Shown piece after piece: positions 1-8,038 of a stretch of 64,000 bases of DNA. Every line of letters starts with the position of its first letter. The stretch's first letter is position 1. Source of the stretch: Bacillus_AB infantis_B (GTDB taxonomy: Bacteria > Bacillota > Bacilli > Bacillales > Cytobacillaceae); the NCBI RefSeq assembly GCF_008180445.1, contig NZ_VTER01000012.1, forward strand, positions 62,001-126,000, given 5' to 3'. A program made the position numbers and the translations under genes. Under the pieces are notes generated by a model that did not search any database, was not told the origin of the DNA, and was given only the letters and a program-made list of their open reading frames with translations.

Positions 1-406
1 CGGTGTTCCCTGATTGATCGATAATGGCGGCAGAGCCCATGACAGCACCCGGCACCATATATATTTCATCCATATTCAAAGAGATATAGGCACCGGCCGA
101 CAGGGCCTGATTATTGACAAAGGACACCGTCTTCAATTCTGTTTCCGCAAGCAGCTTGCCTATTTTCCCGGCAGCATCCACTGCGCCCCCAGGTGTATCC
201 ATTTCAAAAATAATGGCAGAAGCCCCATTCTCTTCAGCGGTGCTGACAGCCCTGTTCAGAAATGCATAAAGGCCTTTTTCCACTGTTTCTTCGATGGGAA
301 CAACGTATACCACTTCATTATCAGCATTCCCTTTTTCGGGAATAAGCATAATCAGCAGGATGCCCAAAAACGCCAGCAGAGTGACTGCCCTTCTGAGAGC
401 CACCAT
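1..406 (-). CDS. yqeZ: NfeD-family membrane-bound serine protease (ClpP-like), N-terminal part
   Basis: Only the first ~135 residues are present; the rest runs off the left edge. The start ATG at 406 follows a strong GAAAGGAGGAG ribosome binding site. Residues 1-28 form a signal peptide or membrane anchor (basic VALRR then a long hydrophobic run). The ClpP/crotonase-like fold follows, with DTPGG at 70-74 and a candidate nucleophile Ser103 in ALSAGAYI. In Bacillus this protein (NfeD1b type) lies next to yqeY and works with the flotillin YqfA at the membrane; that partner would be outside the window. Family is clear; its substrate is not known from sequence. Confidence 0.88.
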   Translation of the reverse strand, partial: MVALRRAVTLLAFLGILLIMLIPEKGNADNEVVYVVPIEETVEKGLYAFLNRAVSTAEENGASAIIFEMDTPGGAVDAAGKIGKLLAETELKTVSFVNNQALSAGAYISLNMDEIYMVPGAVMGSAAIIDQSGNT

Positions 407-587
407 TTTCTCCTCCTTTCACAAACAAAAGTTAATCTTCTTTTACTTACGTTTAAAAAAGAAAAAAGATTCATTTTCAGCACATTTTCTGTTTTCGGCC
501 TTATTTTTTCCTATGTAATAGTCTTTAACAGCGGCACACCTTCCATACGTACCCTGAAATTTATTGCAGTATGCCGTTTATATGCAT

Positions 588-624
588 AAAAAGACCGCAG
601 GCAGATTGCTTGCGGTCTTTTGGC
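588..624 (-). terminator. Intrinsic terminator downstream of yqeY
   Basis: Inverted repeat AAAGACCGCA (590-599) / TGCGGTCTTT (611-620), with a T-run on the minus strand after the stem. It ends the rpsU-yqeY transcript before yqeZ. Confidence 0.8.
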
Positions 625-632
625 ATACTTTT

Positions 633-1076
633 TCATGAAAGGTGTTGTTGTACAAGTTTATTTACAAGTGAGCCGTCCGCTTTGCCTTTTACTTTAGGCA
701 TAATGGCAGACATCACTTTTCCCATATCGGCTTTTCCTGATGCTCCAGTTTCTTCGATTGTCTCCTGGACAATCTTTGATACTTCATCCTCGGACAGCTG
801 CTTGGGCATATATAGCTCGACGAATACCAATTCGTTCCGCAATTTTTCAACAAGGTCTTCACGACCTGCTTTTTCAAATTCATGGAGGGAGTCCTTGCGT
901 TGTTTCACTTCGCGAGAAAGGACAGTTAACTCCTGCTCTTCGTTAAGCTCTCCGCCAAGCTTGATGGCTTCATTCTGCAGAGATGCTTTAATCATCCGAA
1001 TGACAGTGAGTTTATCTTTTTCTTTGTTTTTCATCGCTTGTTTCATATCATCATTTAAACGCTCGAGAAGACTCAT
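633..1076 (-). CDS. yqeY: GatB/YqeY domain protein
   Basis: A 147-residue all-helical protein of the YqeY family, resembling the C-terminal tRNA-binding tail domain of GatB. It starts MSLLERLNDDMKQAMK and carries the charged middle region and the SAIMPKVKGKADGSLVN stretch typical of the family. The ATG at 1076 has a GAGGGTG site upstream. It is 17 bp downstream of rpsU, and the rpsU-yqeY pairing is conserved in Bacillus. A role in tRNA-dependent amidation or tRNA binding is a family inference only. Length is normal. Confidence 0.95.
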   Translation of the reverse strand: MSLLERLNDDMKQAMKNKEKDKLTVIRMIKASLQNEAIKLGGELNEEQELTVLSREVKQRKDSLHEFEKAGREDLVEKLRNELVFVELYMPKQLSEDEVSKIVQETIEETGASGKADMGKVMSAIMPKVKGKADGSLVNKLVQQHLS

Positions 1077-1093
1077 AGTTGATACACCCTCTC

Positions 1094-1267
1094 TTAGAAC
1101 TTACGTTTTCTAGCAGCTTCGGACTTCTTCTTGCGCTTTACACTAGGTTTTTCGTAGAATTCGCGCTTTCTCGCCTCTTGTAAAGTACCTGTTTTAGATA
1201 CAGAACGTTTGAAGCGACGAAGAGCATCTTCAAGCGATTCGTTCTTTTTAACGACTGTTTTAGACAT
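1094..1267 (-). CDS. rpsU: 30S ribosomal protein S21
   Basis: 57 residues, MSKTVVKKNESLEDALRR..., ending in the Lys/Arg-rich tail KKKSEAARKRKF; this is S21, a small-subunit protein near the mRNA platform. The chosen start at 1267 follows a GGAGGGA site; the longer in-frame reading from 1297 adds an unlikely MCCARREGKR. It is the first gene of the rpsU-yqeY unit. The 240 bp between this gene and divergent yqeW should hold its promoter. Full length, with no anomaly. Confidence 0.97.
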   Translation of the reverse strand: MSKTVVKKNESLEDALRRFKRSVSKTGTLQEARKREFYEKPSVKRKKKSEAARKRKF

Positions 1268-1510
1268 TCTCTTTCCCTCCCTCCGAGCACAACACACTTA
1301 CATCAGAAACATAGATTTCCATGTACCTTGCAATTATAATATAACAGTGATACAAGGTCAACTGTAATTCATCACGGGCAGGTACAGTTTTTTTTTTGCA
1401 TGCTCTGTCCTTTCATTTAATTTACCATAGAAGCGGTAAAAATAAACCCTTTTCGCAAGGCATGTCCAGTCCCGTTCCTTCATAGAGTTTAATTGAAGGA
1501 GTGAGAACGC

Positions 1511-2431
1511 ATGCTGCTGATTATCCTGTTTTTATTCTTGATTATTTTTTTCATATACGGAATGGCACTGTTAAGATCAGGGCTATACGGACTTTCCGGT
1601 GATTCATTCAAGCGGAAGATTGCCGCTTATACCCATTTCCCCTGGCAGGGGATGCTGGCAGGAATGCTGATTACTGCTGTCCTGCAAAGCAGCTCTGCTG
1701 TTATGGTATTGACTATCGGCCTTATTTCCGCCCGGATCCTGACCTTCCCCCAATCGATCGGCATCATCTTGGGGACAAATATTGGAACAACATTTACAAC
1801 AGAATTCATCACCTTCAATATCGAGTCTCTCATCATCCCCCTGGCAGCAGCCGGGTCGTGCCTCATCTTATTTGGCAGAAAGGCACTGAAGCATATTGGC
1901 ATGGGAATCCTTGGCATCTCCATTGTGCTTTCCTCGATGAAGGGCTTTGAATTTATGGCTTCCCCGCTGCAGGGTGTCCCTTTGCTGACCGGTATTCTCG
2001 GGGTCATGGAGAACAGCCATCTGACCGGTGCGGCAGTTGGCATAGTGCTGACAGCCATCATCCAATCCAGCACTGCGGCTGTGGGGATCATCATGGGGTT
2101 TCTGAACGGCAGGATCATTGAATTGGATACAGGCATAGCCTTTATGCTCGGAGCCAATATCGGGACATGCCTCACTGCCTATCTTGCATCCATTGGCGCA
2201 GGGAAGGAGGCGCGCCTCACTGCCTTTGCACATATCTGGCTGAATATAGCGGGAGCGGCCCTTTTCCTCCCTTTCATAGGCTCCCTTTCCTCATTCGGCG
2301 AATGGGCAGCCGCCGAGCCGGATGTCCAGCTTGCACATGTGAGTGTATTATTCAATGTGCTGACTTCTTTAATGGTACTTCCATTTGCTGAACATTTTGG
2401 AAGGTTAATTATGAAGATCCATGATAAATAA
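1511..2431 (+). CDS. yqeW: Na+/phosphate cotransporter family protein (NptA/PNaS)
   Basis: 306-residue polytopic membrane protein of the Na/Pi cotransporter family. Two inverted repeats each carry the diagnostic pair: LQSSSAVMVL near 53-62 with LGTNIGTT near 86-93, and IQSSTAAVGI near 184-193 with LGANIGTC near 213-220. The start ATG follows TTGAAGGAGTGAGAACGC. It lacks the C-terminal PhoU-like domain seen in some relatives. It is one of few plus-strand genes here and sits alone between divergent rpsU and convergent deoC. The substrate is inferred as phosphate with sodium. The call matches B. subtilis yqeW in neighbourhood. Confidence 0.88.
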   Translation: MLLIILFLFLIIFFIYGMALLRSGLYGLSGDSFKRKIAAYTHFPWQGMLAGMLITAVLQSSSAVMVLTIGLISARILTFPQSIGIILGTNIGTTFTTEFITFNIESLIIPLAAAGSCLILFGRKALKHIGMGILGISIVLSSMKGFEFMASPLQGVPLLTGILGVMENSHLTGAAVGIVLTAIIQSSTAAVGIIMGFLNGRIIELDTGIAFMLGANIGTCLTAYLASIGAGKEARLTAFAHIWLNIAGAALFLPFIGSLSSFGEWAAAEPDVQLAHVSVLFNVLTSLMVLPFAEHFGRLIMKIHDK

Positions 2432-2462
2432 AAAAAACAGGCCAGCAATTGATGCTGTCCTG
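2432..2462 (-). terminator. Intrinsic terminator between yqeW and deoC
   Basis: On the minus strand ACAGGACAGC pairs with GCTGGCCTGT and is followed by a long T-run. It terminates deoC and may also act on yqeW from the other side. Confidence 0.7.
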
Positions 2463-2479
2463 TCTCTTCCATAAGGTAA

Positions 2480-3151
2480 TCAGTAATCTGAATCGCTCGT
2501 TAACCCATTAACGATCGCCACACCGGAGCTTGCACCGATTCTTGTAGCTCCTGCTTCGATCATTTGCTGGGCATCTTCGGTGCTGCGGACACCGCCTGAT
2601 GCTTTAACACCGATTTCAGGACCGACTGTTTTTCTCATCAGCCTGATATCTTCAATGGTTGCGCCTCCGGTAGAAAAACCAGTAGAAGTTTTGACAAAAT
2701 CTGTGCCTGCTTTTACAGCCAGCTCACATGCCAGGACCTTCTCATCCTCTGTAAGGAGGGATGTTTCAATAATGACCTTTGTAAGTGCCTTCCCTTTTGC
2801 CGCCTCAACGACTGCACGGATATCCGATTCTACAAGATCACTGCTGCCGCTCTTTAAAGCGCCGATATTAATAACCATATCTACTTCAGTTGCGCCGTTT
2901 TCAATGGCATTTTTAGTTTCAAATGCTTTTACCTCAGATGTTGACGCCCCCAGCGGGAAGCCGATGACTGTGCAGACATCTACGCCTGAGCCCTCCAGCA
3001 GTTCACTCGCGTAGCTGACCCACGCAGGGTTAACACAGACAGACGCGAAACTGTATTCTTTAGCTTCTGAACATAGTACCTCAATCTGTTCTTTTGTCGC
3101 ATCTGCTTTCAATAATGTATGATCGATCATTTTTGCTACATTAGTTGCCAT
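2480..3151 (-). CDS. deoC: Deoxyribose-phosphate aldolase
   Basis: 223 residues, a class I TIM-barrel aldolase that splits 2-deoxyribose-5-phosphate into glyceraldehyde-3-phosphate and acetaldehyde in deoxynucleoside catabolism. The Schiff-base lysine lies in VKTSTGFSTGGAT (about residue 152), and the second conserved lysine in GVKASGGVRS. The start at 3151 (MATNVAKMIDHTLLK) has GAAAGGAG 10 bases upstream; the upstream in-frame reading to 3178 is rejected. In B. subtilis deoC sits in the dra-nupC-pdp operon, so its monocistronic place here between yqeW and mtaB differs from that species. Confidence 0.96.
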   Translation of the reverse strand: MATNVAKMIDHTLLKADATKEQIEVLCSEAKEYSFASVCVNPAWVSYASELLEGSGVDVCTVIGFPLGASTSEVKAFETKNAIENGATEVDMVINIGALKSGSSDLVESDIRAVVEAAKGKALTKVIIETSLLTEDEKVLACELAVKAGTDFVKTSTGFSTGGATIEDIRLMRKTVGPEIGVKASGGVRSTEDAQQMIEAGATRIGASSGVAIVNGLTSDSDY

Positions 3152-3340
3152 ATCAATGGTTCTCCTTTCAACAAACAAGTTGTCCGTACCTCTACATCAT
3201 ACCATTGTCTTTCCGAAAAATGTAGCTGAAATTATGGGTTTTAATCGTTTTTTGCAATCGTTTTCTTCATTCCTGTCTATTTTTTCTAAATTAAAGGGGA
3301 AATATGTAGCCCGAAGTGTACTCAGGCCGATTTTTAACAT

Positions 3341-3373
3341 AAAAAAGAATGGGGATACTCCCCATTCTTTTTT
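3341..3373 (-). terminator. Terminator of the hrcA-mtaB operon
   Basis: Perfect inverted repeat GAATGGGGA (3347-3355) / TCCCCATTC (3359-3367), flanked by A- and T-runs, directly after the mtaB stop. Confidence 0.88.
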
Positions 3374-3382
3374 ATCACATAT

Positions 3383-4735
3383 TTAGACAGCCGCCTCTTC
3401 GTATACAGCATCCTCGTCAACGACCCGGACAAACTGTCCTTCATTAAAAGGATAGCCTGCCTTGGATATCTTGACTTTCACGATTTTCCCTACCATCTCT
3501 TCTGATGCAGGGAATACGACTTTCAGGTAGTTGTCAGTATACCCGACATAAAGGCCGCTCTCAGGATCTTCCTTGTAAATTTCCTCTGGAATGACTTCAA
3601 GCACCTCATTTTCAAACTGTGATGCATATTCCTTTGCCAGCTGGTCGGAAAGGGAAATAAGGCGGTGCACCCGCTCATTCTTGATTTCCTCATCAATCTG
3701 GTCTTCCATCCGGGCTGCAGGTGTCCCGGTCCTTTTTGAGTAAGGGAACACATGCAGCTCAGAAAATTTATGCTCTTTAATGAAATTGTAGGTTTCCATA
3801 AACTCTTCTTCAGTTTCACCAGGGAAGCCGACAATAACGTCAGAAGTGACGGCAAGGCCGGGAAGCGCCTCTTTTAGGCGGTCAAGGCGCTCTGCAAAGA
3901 ATTCCATTGTGTACTTTCTTCTCATTCTCTTAAGTACAGTATTAGAGCCTGACTGCAGAGGTATGTGCAGATGCCTTACGACCACTTCAGACTTGTCCAT
4001 CACCTCAATCACTTCATCAGTGATCTGGCTTGCTTCGATAGAGGAAATGCGCAGACGCTTCAGGCCTTTTACCTGTGCCTCGAGATCCCTTAGCAGCATG
4101 GCAAGATTGTAATCCTTCATGTCTTCTCCATAGCCGCCTGTGTGGATGCCGGTCAGGACAATTTCCTTATAGCCTGCATCGACAAGCTGCTGCGCCTGGC
4201 GGATGACTTCCTGCGGATCGCGGGATCTCATCAAGCCCCGCGCCCACGGGATGATGCAGAATGTACAGAAGTTATTGCAGCCTTCCTGAATCTTCAGGGA
4301 AGCGCGGGTCCTGTCCGTAAAGGCAGGAACATCCAGTTCTTCGTAAACACGGTTTTTCATAATATTTCCGACAGCATTGATCGGCTGTCGTTCTTGTTTA
4401 TACTGTTCGATATACTCCAGCATTTTGACCCTGTTCTGTGTACCCACGACGATATCCACACCAGGTATGGCCATGATTTCTGCAGGCGAGGTCTGGGCGT
4501 AGCAGCCTGTTACACAGATCACGGCATCAGGGTTCTTCCTGATCGCCCTTCTGATGACCTGGCGGCTTTTTTTATCACCTGTGTTCGTTACTGTACAGGT
4601 ATTGATTATATATACATCGGAAGCAGATTCAAAATCTGTCCGTTCGTAGCCTTCTTGCTTAAACAATTGCCAGATTGCTTCTGTTTCATAATGATTCACT
4701 TTACAGCCAAGTGTATGAAAAGCAACTGTTGCCAT
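3383..4735 (-). CDS. mtaB: tRNA (N6-threonylcarbamoyladenosine(37)-C2)-methylthiotransferase MtaB
   Basis: Radical-SAM methylthiotransferase that converts t6A37 to ms2t6A37 in ANN-decoding tRNAs. The N-terminal UPF0004 domain supplies cluster-binding cysteines (GCKVNHYE, NTCTVTNTGDKKS, VTGCYAQ). The radical-SAM CxxxCxxC motif is in EGCNNFCTFCIIPWARG near residue 150, and a TRAM RNA-binding domain closes the protein. ATG at 4735 is preferred: GAGGTGA lies 5 bases upstream, whereas the GTG at 4744 is inside that site. It is the last gene of the heat-shock operon, 5 bp after rsmE. 450 residues, normal. Confidence 0.96.
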   Translation of the reverse strand: MATVAFHTLGCKVNHYETEAIWQLFKQEGYERTDFESASDVYIINTCTVTNTGDKKSRQVIRRAIRKNPDAVICVTGCYAQTSPAEIMAIPGVDIVVGTQNRVKMLEYIEQYKQERQPINAVGNIMKNRVYEELDVPAFTDRTRASLKIQEGCNNFCTFCIIPWARGLMRSRDPQEVIRQAQQLVDAGYKEIVLTGIHTGGYGEDMKDYNLAMLLRDLEAQVKGLKRLRISSIEASQITDEVIEVMDKSEVVVRHLHIPLQSGSNTVLKRMRRKYTMEFFAERLDRLKEALPGLAVTSDVIVGFPGETEEEFMETYNFIKEHKFSELHVFPYSKRTGTPAARMEDQIDEEIKNERVHRLISLSDQLAKEYASQFENEVLEVIPEEIYKEDPESGLYVGYTDNYLKVVFPASEEMVGKIVKVKISKAGYPFNEGQFVRVVDEDAVYEEAAV

Positions 4736-4740
4736 TGTAT

Positions 4741-5487
4741 TCACCTCATTAGTTCAAAATGATAAGAAACAGCCGCAAGCGCATATAGCGGCGCTGTTTC
4801 AGTACGCAATATCCTCGGGCCAAGTCCGCATGACACAAAACCATTGTCCTTTAAGAGTGCAACTTCCTTTTCCGAGAGGCCGCCTTCCGGACCAAACACC
4901 ATGAGAAGGGACTGCCCTCTTTCCATGCCCGATAAAAGTGATGCAAAAGCAGAGCTTTCCCCATCTTTGGCATCTTCTTCATAGGCAATCACTTTATGGT
5001 CATAGCCCTTGCCCAGGTCTATCAGCTCTTTCATGCTCACAGGCTGGAGCACATCCGGCTGCATATCTCTATGCGACTGCTCGGCCGCTTCCTTGGCGAT
5101 TTTCTGCCAGCGTTCTGTTTTCTTTCCCGCTTTCTTCTCATCCCATTTTACAATCGAACGGGCTGCAGTAAAAGGGATAAACACTGAAGCTCCAAGCTCT
5201 GTCCCTTTTTGGATGATCAGCTCGAGCTTATCCCCTTTAGGCAATCCGCTCGCTATTGCAGCCTTCACCGGAAGCTCTGAGCTCGCTTCCTTCCATTGTA
5301 CTACTTCTGCAATCACTTGTTCATCGGTAATTTCTGCAATCCGGCATACCGCACTCCTGCCCCCGCGGACCGCACAGATGATGCTGTCCCCTTCCTTCAT
5401 GCGCATGACCCTTGTGATATGGCGGAAGTCGTCGCCTGCTATGCTGAATCTGCCATCCTTATCCCGATCTGTGAAATATCGCTGCAT
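4741..5487 (-). CDS. rsmE: 16S rRNA (uracil(1498)-N3)-methyltransferase RsmE
   Basis: 248-residue SPOUT-class methyltransferase that methylates N3 of U1498 in 16S rRNA. A PUA-like N-terminal domain (MQRYFTDRD... HITRVMRMKEGD) precedes the knotted SAM-binding domain, with FGPEGGLSEKE and LGPRILRTETAPLYA near the C-terminus, both diagnostic for the family. It is co-directional with prmA upstream and mtaB downstream, as in Bacillus yqeT-yqeU-yqeV. Complete. Confidence 0.95.
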   Translation of the reverse strand: MQRYFTDRDKDGRFSIAGDDFRHITRVMRMKEGDSIICAVRGGRSAVCRIAEITDEQVIAEVVQWKEASSELPVKAAIASGLPKGDKLELIIQKGTELGASVFIPFTAARSIVKWDEKKAGKKTERWQKIAKEAAEQSHRDMQPDVLQPVSMKELIDLGKGYDHKVIAYEEDAKDGESSAFASLLSGMERGQSLLMVFGPEGGLSEKEVALLKDNGFVSCGLGPRILRTETAPLYALAAVSYHFELMR

Positions 5488-5626
5488 GGCTGCACCTGCC
5501 TACCTTTCATATTTGCAAATGCCCTACGGCTGCAAATCCGCCAAACGGAAAAAAGGGACTTTGAAGGACATGGGTGTATCCCAGCTTCAAGTACTCCCGT
5601 TTTTCCCGCCCAGTCAGATATTTGTC

Positions 5627-6565
5627 TTATTTATTCTTGGCAATGATGGCGACCCAGTCTTCCATCTGCAGGATTTCTTCAATTTCGAACCCGGCCTCGA
5701 TGATTGCCTCTTTGACCTGCTGCTTTTTCTGCTGAATGATGCCAGATGCAATGAAGCGTCCGCCTTTTTTCACTGTTTTGGCCACATCATCTGTAAAGCG
5801 CAGGATGACTTCGGCCAGAATATTGGCAACTACGACATCGGCCCCTTCCTGCACTCCGTTCAACAGGTTGTTCTGCGAAACACTTACAGTCTCATGCACC
5901 TTATTCAGCTTAATGTTAAGCCTTGCAGACTTAACAGCCACTTCGTCAAGATCAAGTGCTTCCACTTTTTCCGCCCCGAGCATGGCAGCAGCAATGCTGA
6001 GCACACCTGAACCGGTTCCGACGTCAACGACTCTGTCCCCTTTTGCCACCGTACGCTCCAGCGCTTGGATGCACATGACTGTCGTCGGATGTGTCCCGGT
6101 GCCAAAAGCCATGCCCGGATCAAGCTCGATAATCAATTCATCGCTGCTTACAGGCGTATAGTCCTCCCAGGTCGGCACAATGGTGAACCGTTCAGATATT
6201 TTAACAGGATTATAATATTTTTTCCAGGCAGTGGCCCATTCCTCTTCGTTCACTTCACTGATCGTCACTTTATTGAGCCCGATATCAATATTGTAAAGGA
6301 TAAGGCCGTTGATGGCTTCCTTAATTTCATCAACCGTCTCGCCCAGGAAGCTGTTGACCGGAAGATAGGCTTTCACAATAACGCCTTCCTCTGGGTAATC
6401 TTGCGGATTGAGCTGGTAGATTTCACCGAATTGATCTTCTCTGTCTTTAATCAAATCAAACGGATCCTCAATGACTACTCCGCTTGCTCCGGCTTCATGC
6501 AAAATGTTTGAAATCGGTTCAATCGCCTCATTTGTTGTATGAATGCTGATTTCTGACCATTTCAT
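5627..6565 (-). CDS. prmA: Ribosomal protein L11 methyltransferase
   Basis: 312 residues. The N-terminal ferredoxin-like L11-recognition domain is followed by a class I SAM methyltransferase domain with the GxGxG loop in VVDVGTGSGVLSIAAAML near residue 180 and motif IV VVANILAEV. It trimethylates ribosomal protein L11. GMAFGTGTHPTT just before motif I is a PrmA signature. It sits 22 bp downstream of dnaJ, so its expression probably follows the heat-shock operon. Length normal. Confidence 0.96.
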   Translation of the reverse strand: MKWSEISIHTTNEAIEPISNILHEAGASGVVIEDPFDLIKDREDQFGEIYQLNPQDYPEEGVIVKAYLPVNSFLGETVDEIKEAINGLILYNIDIGLNKVTISEVNEEEWATAWKKYYNPVKISERFTIVPTWEDYTPVSSDELIIELDPGMAFGTGTHPTTVMCIQALERTVAKGDRVVDVGTGSGVLSIAAAMLGAEKVEALDLDEVAVKSARLNIKLNKVHETVSVSQNNLLNGVQEGADVVVANILAEVILRFTDDVAKTVKKGGRFIASGIIQQKKQQVKEAIIEAGFEIEEILQMEDWVAIIAKNK

Positions 6566-6586
6566 TCTCTACCAACTCCCATTCCT

Positions 6587-7708
6587 TTATTCACCCTTAA
6601 AGGCTCTTTTCACCTTTGCGAAAAAGCTTTCTTCCTGTTCACCCTGCGGCACTTGGCCGCTCACTTCGCCAAACTCCTGCAGAAGCTGTTTCTGTTTTTC
6701 TGTCAGTTTTGTCGGCGTGACAATCCGCACAAGTATGTGCTGGTCGCCATTTCCATAGCCCCTCACATTCGGCACGCCTTTTCCCTTCAGGCGGAAGCGG
6801 GTGCCTGTCTGAGTCCCGGCAGGAACCTTCAGTTTCACTTTTCCATGAAGGGTCGGCACCTCGATTTCATCACCAAGTGCTGCCTGGACAAAAGTGATTG
6901 GCATTTCACAGTAAATATCGTCAGCTTCACGTTCAAAGAATTCATGGCCCCTGACATGGAATACTACATACAGATCTCCTGGAGGACCGCCGTTTATGCC
7001 TGGTTCCCCTTGTCCGGTCACGCGCAGCTGCTGTCCGTCATCAATGCCGGCCGGAATTTTTACATGGATTTTCTTTCGCTTGGTCACTTTGCCTGTGCCG
7101 CCGCAAGTTTGGCATTTTTCTTTGATTTCTTTGCCTGTTCCGCTGCAGTACTGGCAGACCCTTCTGTTGACAATCTTGCCGAACGGCGTATTCTGCTCAA
7201 CATTCAGCTGGCCGGAGCCATGGCAATGCCGGCAGGTTTCAGGCTTAGTGCCAGGCTTGGCCCCTGAACCGTCGCAAGTCTCGCATGTTTCTTCCCTCGG
7301 TATTTCAATATCAGTTTCTTTTCCGAATACCGCTTCTTCAAAAGAAAGGGACATTGTATATTGAAGATCGGCCCCCTGCCTTGGTGCATTCGGGTCCCTT
7401 CTCCTTCCGCCGCCTCCGAAGAAAGTACTGAAGATATCCTCGAAGCCGCCGAAGCCGCCTCCGAAATCTCCTCCTCCAAAGCCCTGGTTGGGATCTGTAT
7501 GGCCAAACTGGTCATAGTGGGCGCGTTTCTGATCATCACTCAAAACTTCGTACGCTTCTTTTACTTCCTTGAATTTCTCATCTGCATCCGCTTCTTTATT
7601 AATATCAGGATGATATTTTTTTGAAAGCTTGCGGTAGGATTTCTTTATTTCATCCTTGCTGGCACTTTTGCTGACCCCCAGGACCTCATAATAATCCCGT
7701 TTGCTCAT
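6587..7708 (-). CDS. dnaJ: Chaperone protein DnaJ (Hsp40)
   Basis: 373 residues. The J-domain (SKRDYYEVLGVSKSAS, with HPD in KKYHPDINKEAD near residue 32) stimulates the DnaK ATPase. A Gly/Phe-rich linker follows (GFGGGDFGGGFGGFEDIF). Four CxxCxGxG zinc repeats occupy about 145-210 (CETCDGSG, CRHCHGSG, CQYCSGTG, CQTCGGTG), then the substrate-binding C-terminal domains. ATG at 7708 with GGGAG ten bases upstream fits better than the GTG three codons earlier. It is separated from dnaK by 330 bp holding a terminator and a repeat, so a local promoter is likely. Confidence 0.97.
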   Translation of the reverse strand: MSKRDYYEVLGVSKSASKDEIKKSYRKLSKKYHPDINKEADADEKFKEVKEAYEVLSDDQKRAHYDQFGHTDPNQGFGGGDFGGGFGGFEDIFSTFFGGGGRRRDPNAPRQGADLQYTMSLSFEEAVFGKETDIEIPREETCETCDGSGAKPGTKPETCRHCHGSGQLNVEQNTPFGKIVNRRVCQYCSGTGKEIKEKCQTCGGTGKVTKRKKIHVKIPAGIDDGQQLRVTGQGEPGINGGPPGDLYVVFHVRGHEFFEREADDIYCEMPITFVQAALGDEIEVPTLHGKVKLKVPAGTQTGTRFRLKGKGVPNVRGYGNGDQHILVRIVTPTKLTEKQKQLLQEFGEVSGQVPQGEQEESFFAKVKRAFKGE

Positions 7709-7784
7709 GAATTTCACACTCCCCGGTCATTTCACATAAAGATTATTGTATCACTCTATAAAGAAAAAGTGCAATAGTTAAACT

Positions 7785-7974
7785 AAAAGCGCAGGCGGCT
7801 TGTTCAGGCCCGACAAGCTTAAGACAAGCAGAGCGGAAGGTTGTTCTTTAACCTTCTGATCTGCTTGGCTTAAGACCTCGAGGGCCTAGCCGCCGGAGCT
7901 GGATAAACTAAAAGCGGAGGGCGCTTGCCCTAATATGGAACGCAGGCTAATCACCTGCCTATTCACTGCTCCAG
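7785..7974. repeat. Foldback repeat, family 1, copy A (two modules)
   Basis: Module 1 (7785-7903) starts AAAAGCG and folds into one long imperfect hairpin around the loop GTTCTTT: GGCGGCT (7794-7800) pairs with AGCCGCC (7888-7894), and GGAAGGTT with AACCTT. Module 2 (7910-7974) again starts AAAAGCGG and includes GGAACGCAGGCTAAT. Both modules have relatives at 48660-48947. The 330 bp between dnaJ and dnaK hold only this and the dnaK terminator. Confidence 0.8.
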
Positions 7975-7979
7975 ATAAA

Positions 7980-8022
7980 GAAAAAAAGCCAAAGCCAAGC
8001 GGAACCTGACTTTGACTTTTAT
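7980..8022 (-). terminator. Terminator-like hairpin after dnaK
   Basis: On the minus strand AAGTCAAAGTCA pairs with TGGCTTTGGCTT (12 bp with two G-U pairs), followed by TTTTTTT. It would reduce readthrough from dnaK into dnaJ. Confidence 0.75.
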
Positions 8023-8038
8023 ATCCTGCTGCCTGCTA

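Noticed and set aside
5009..6010. 333-codon plus-strand open frame
   Set aside because: Antisense across rsmE and prmA, with no ribosome binding site and no family resemblance; both minus-strand genes are clear.
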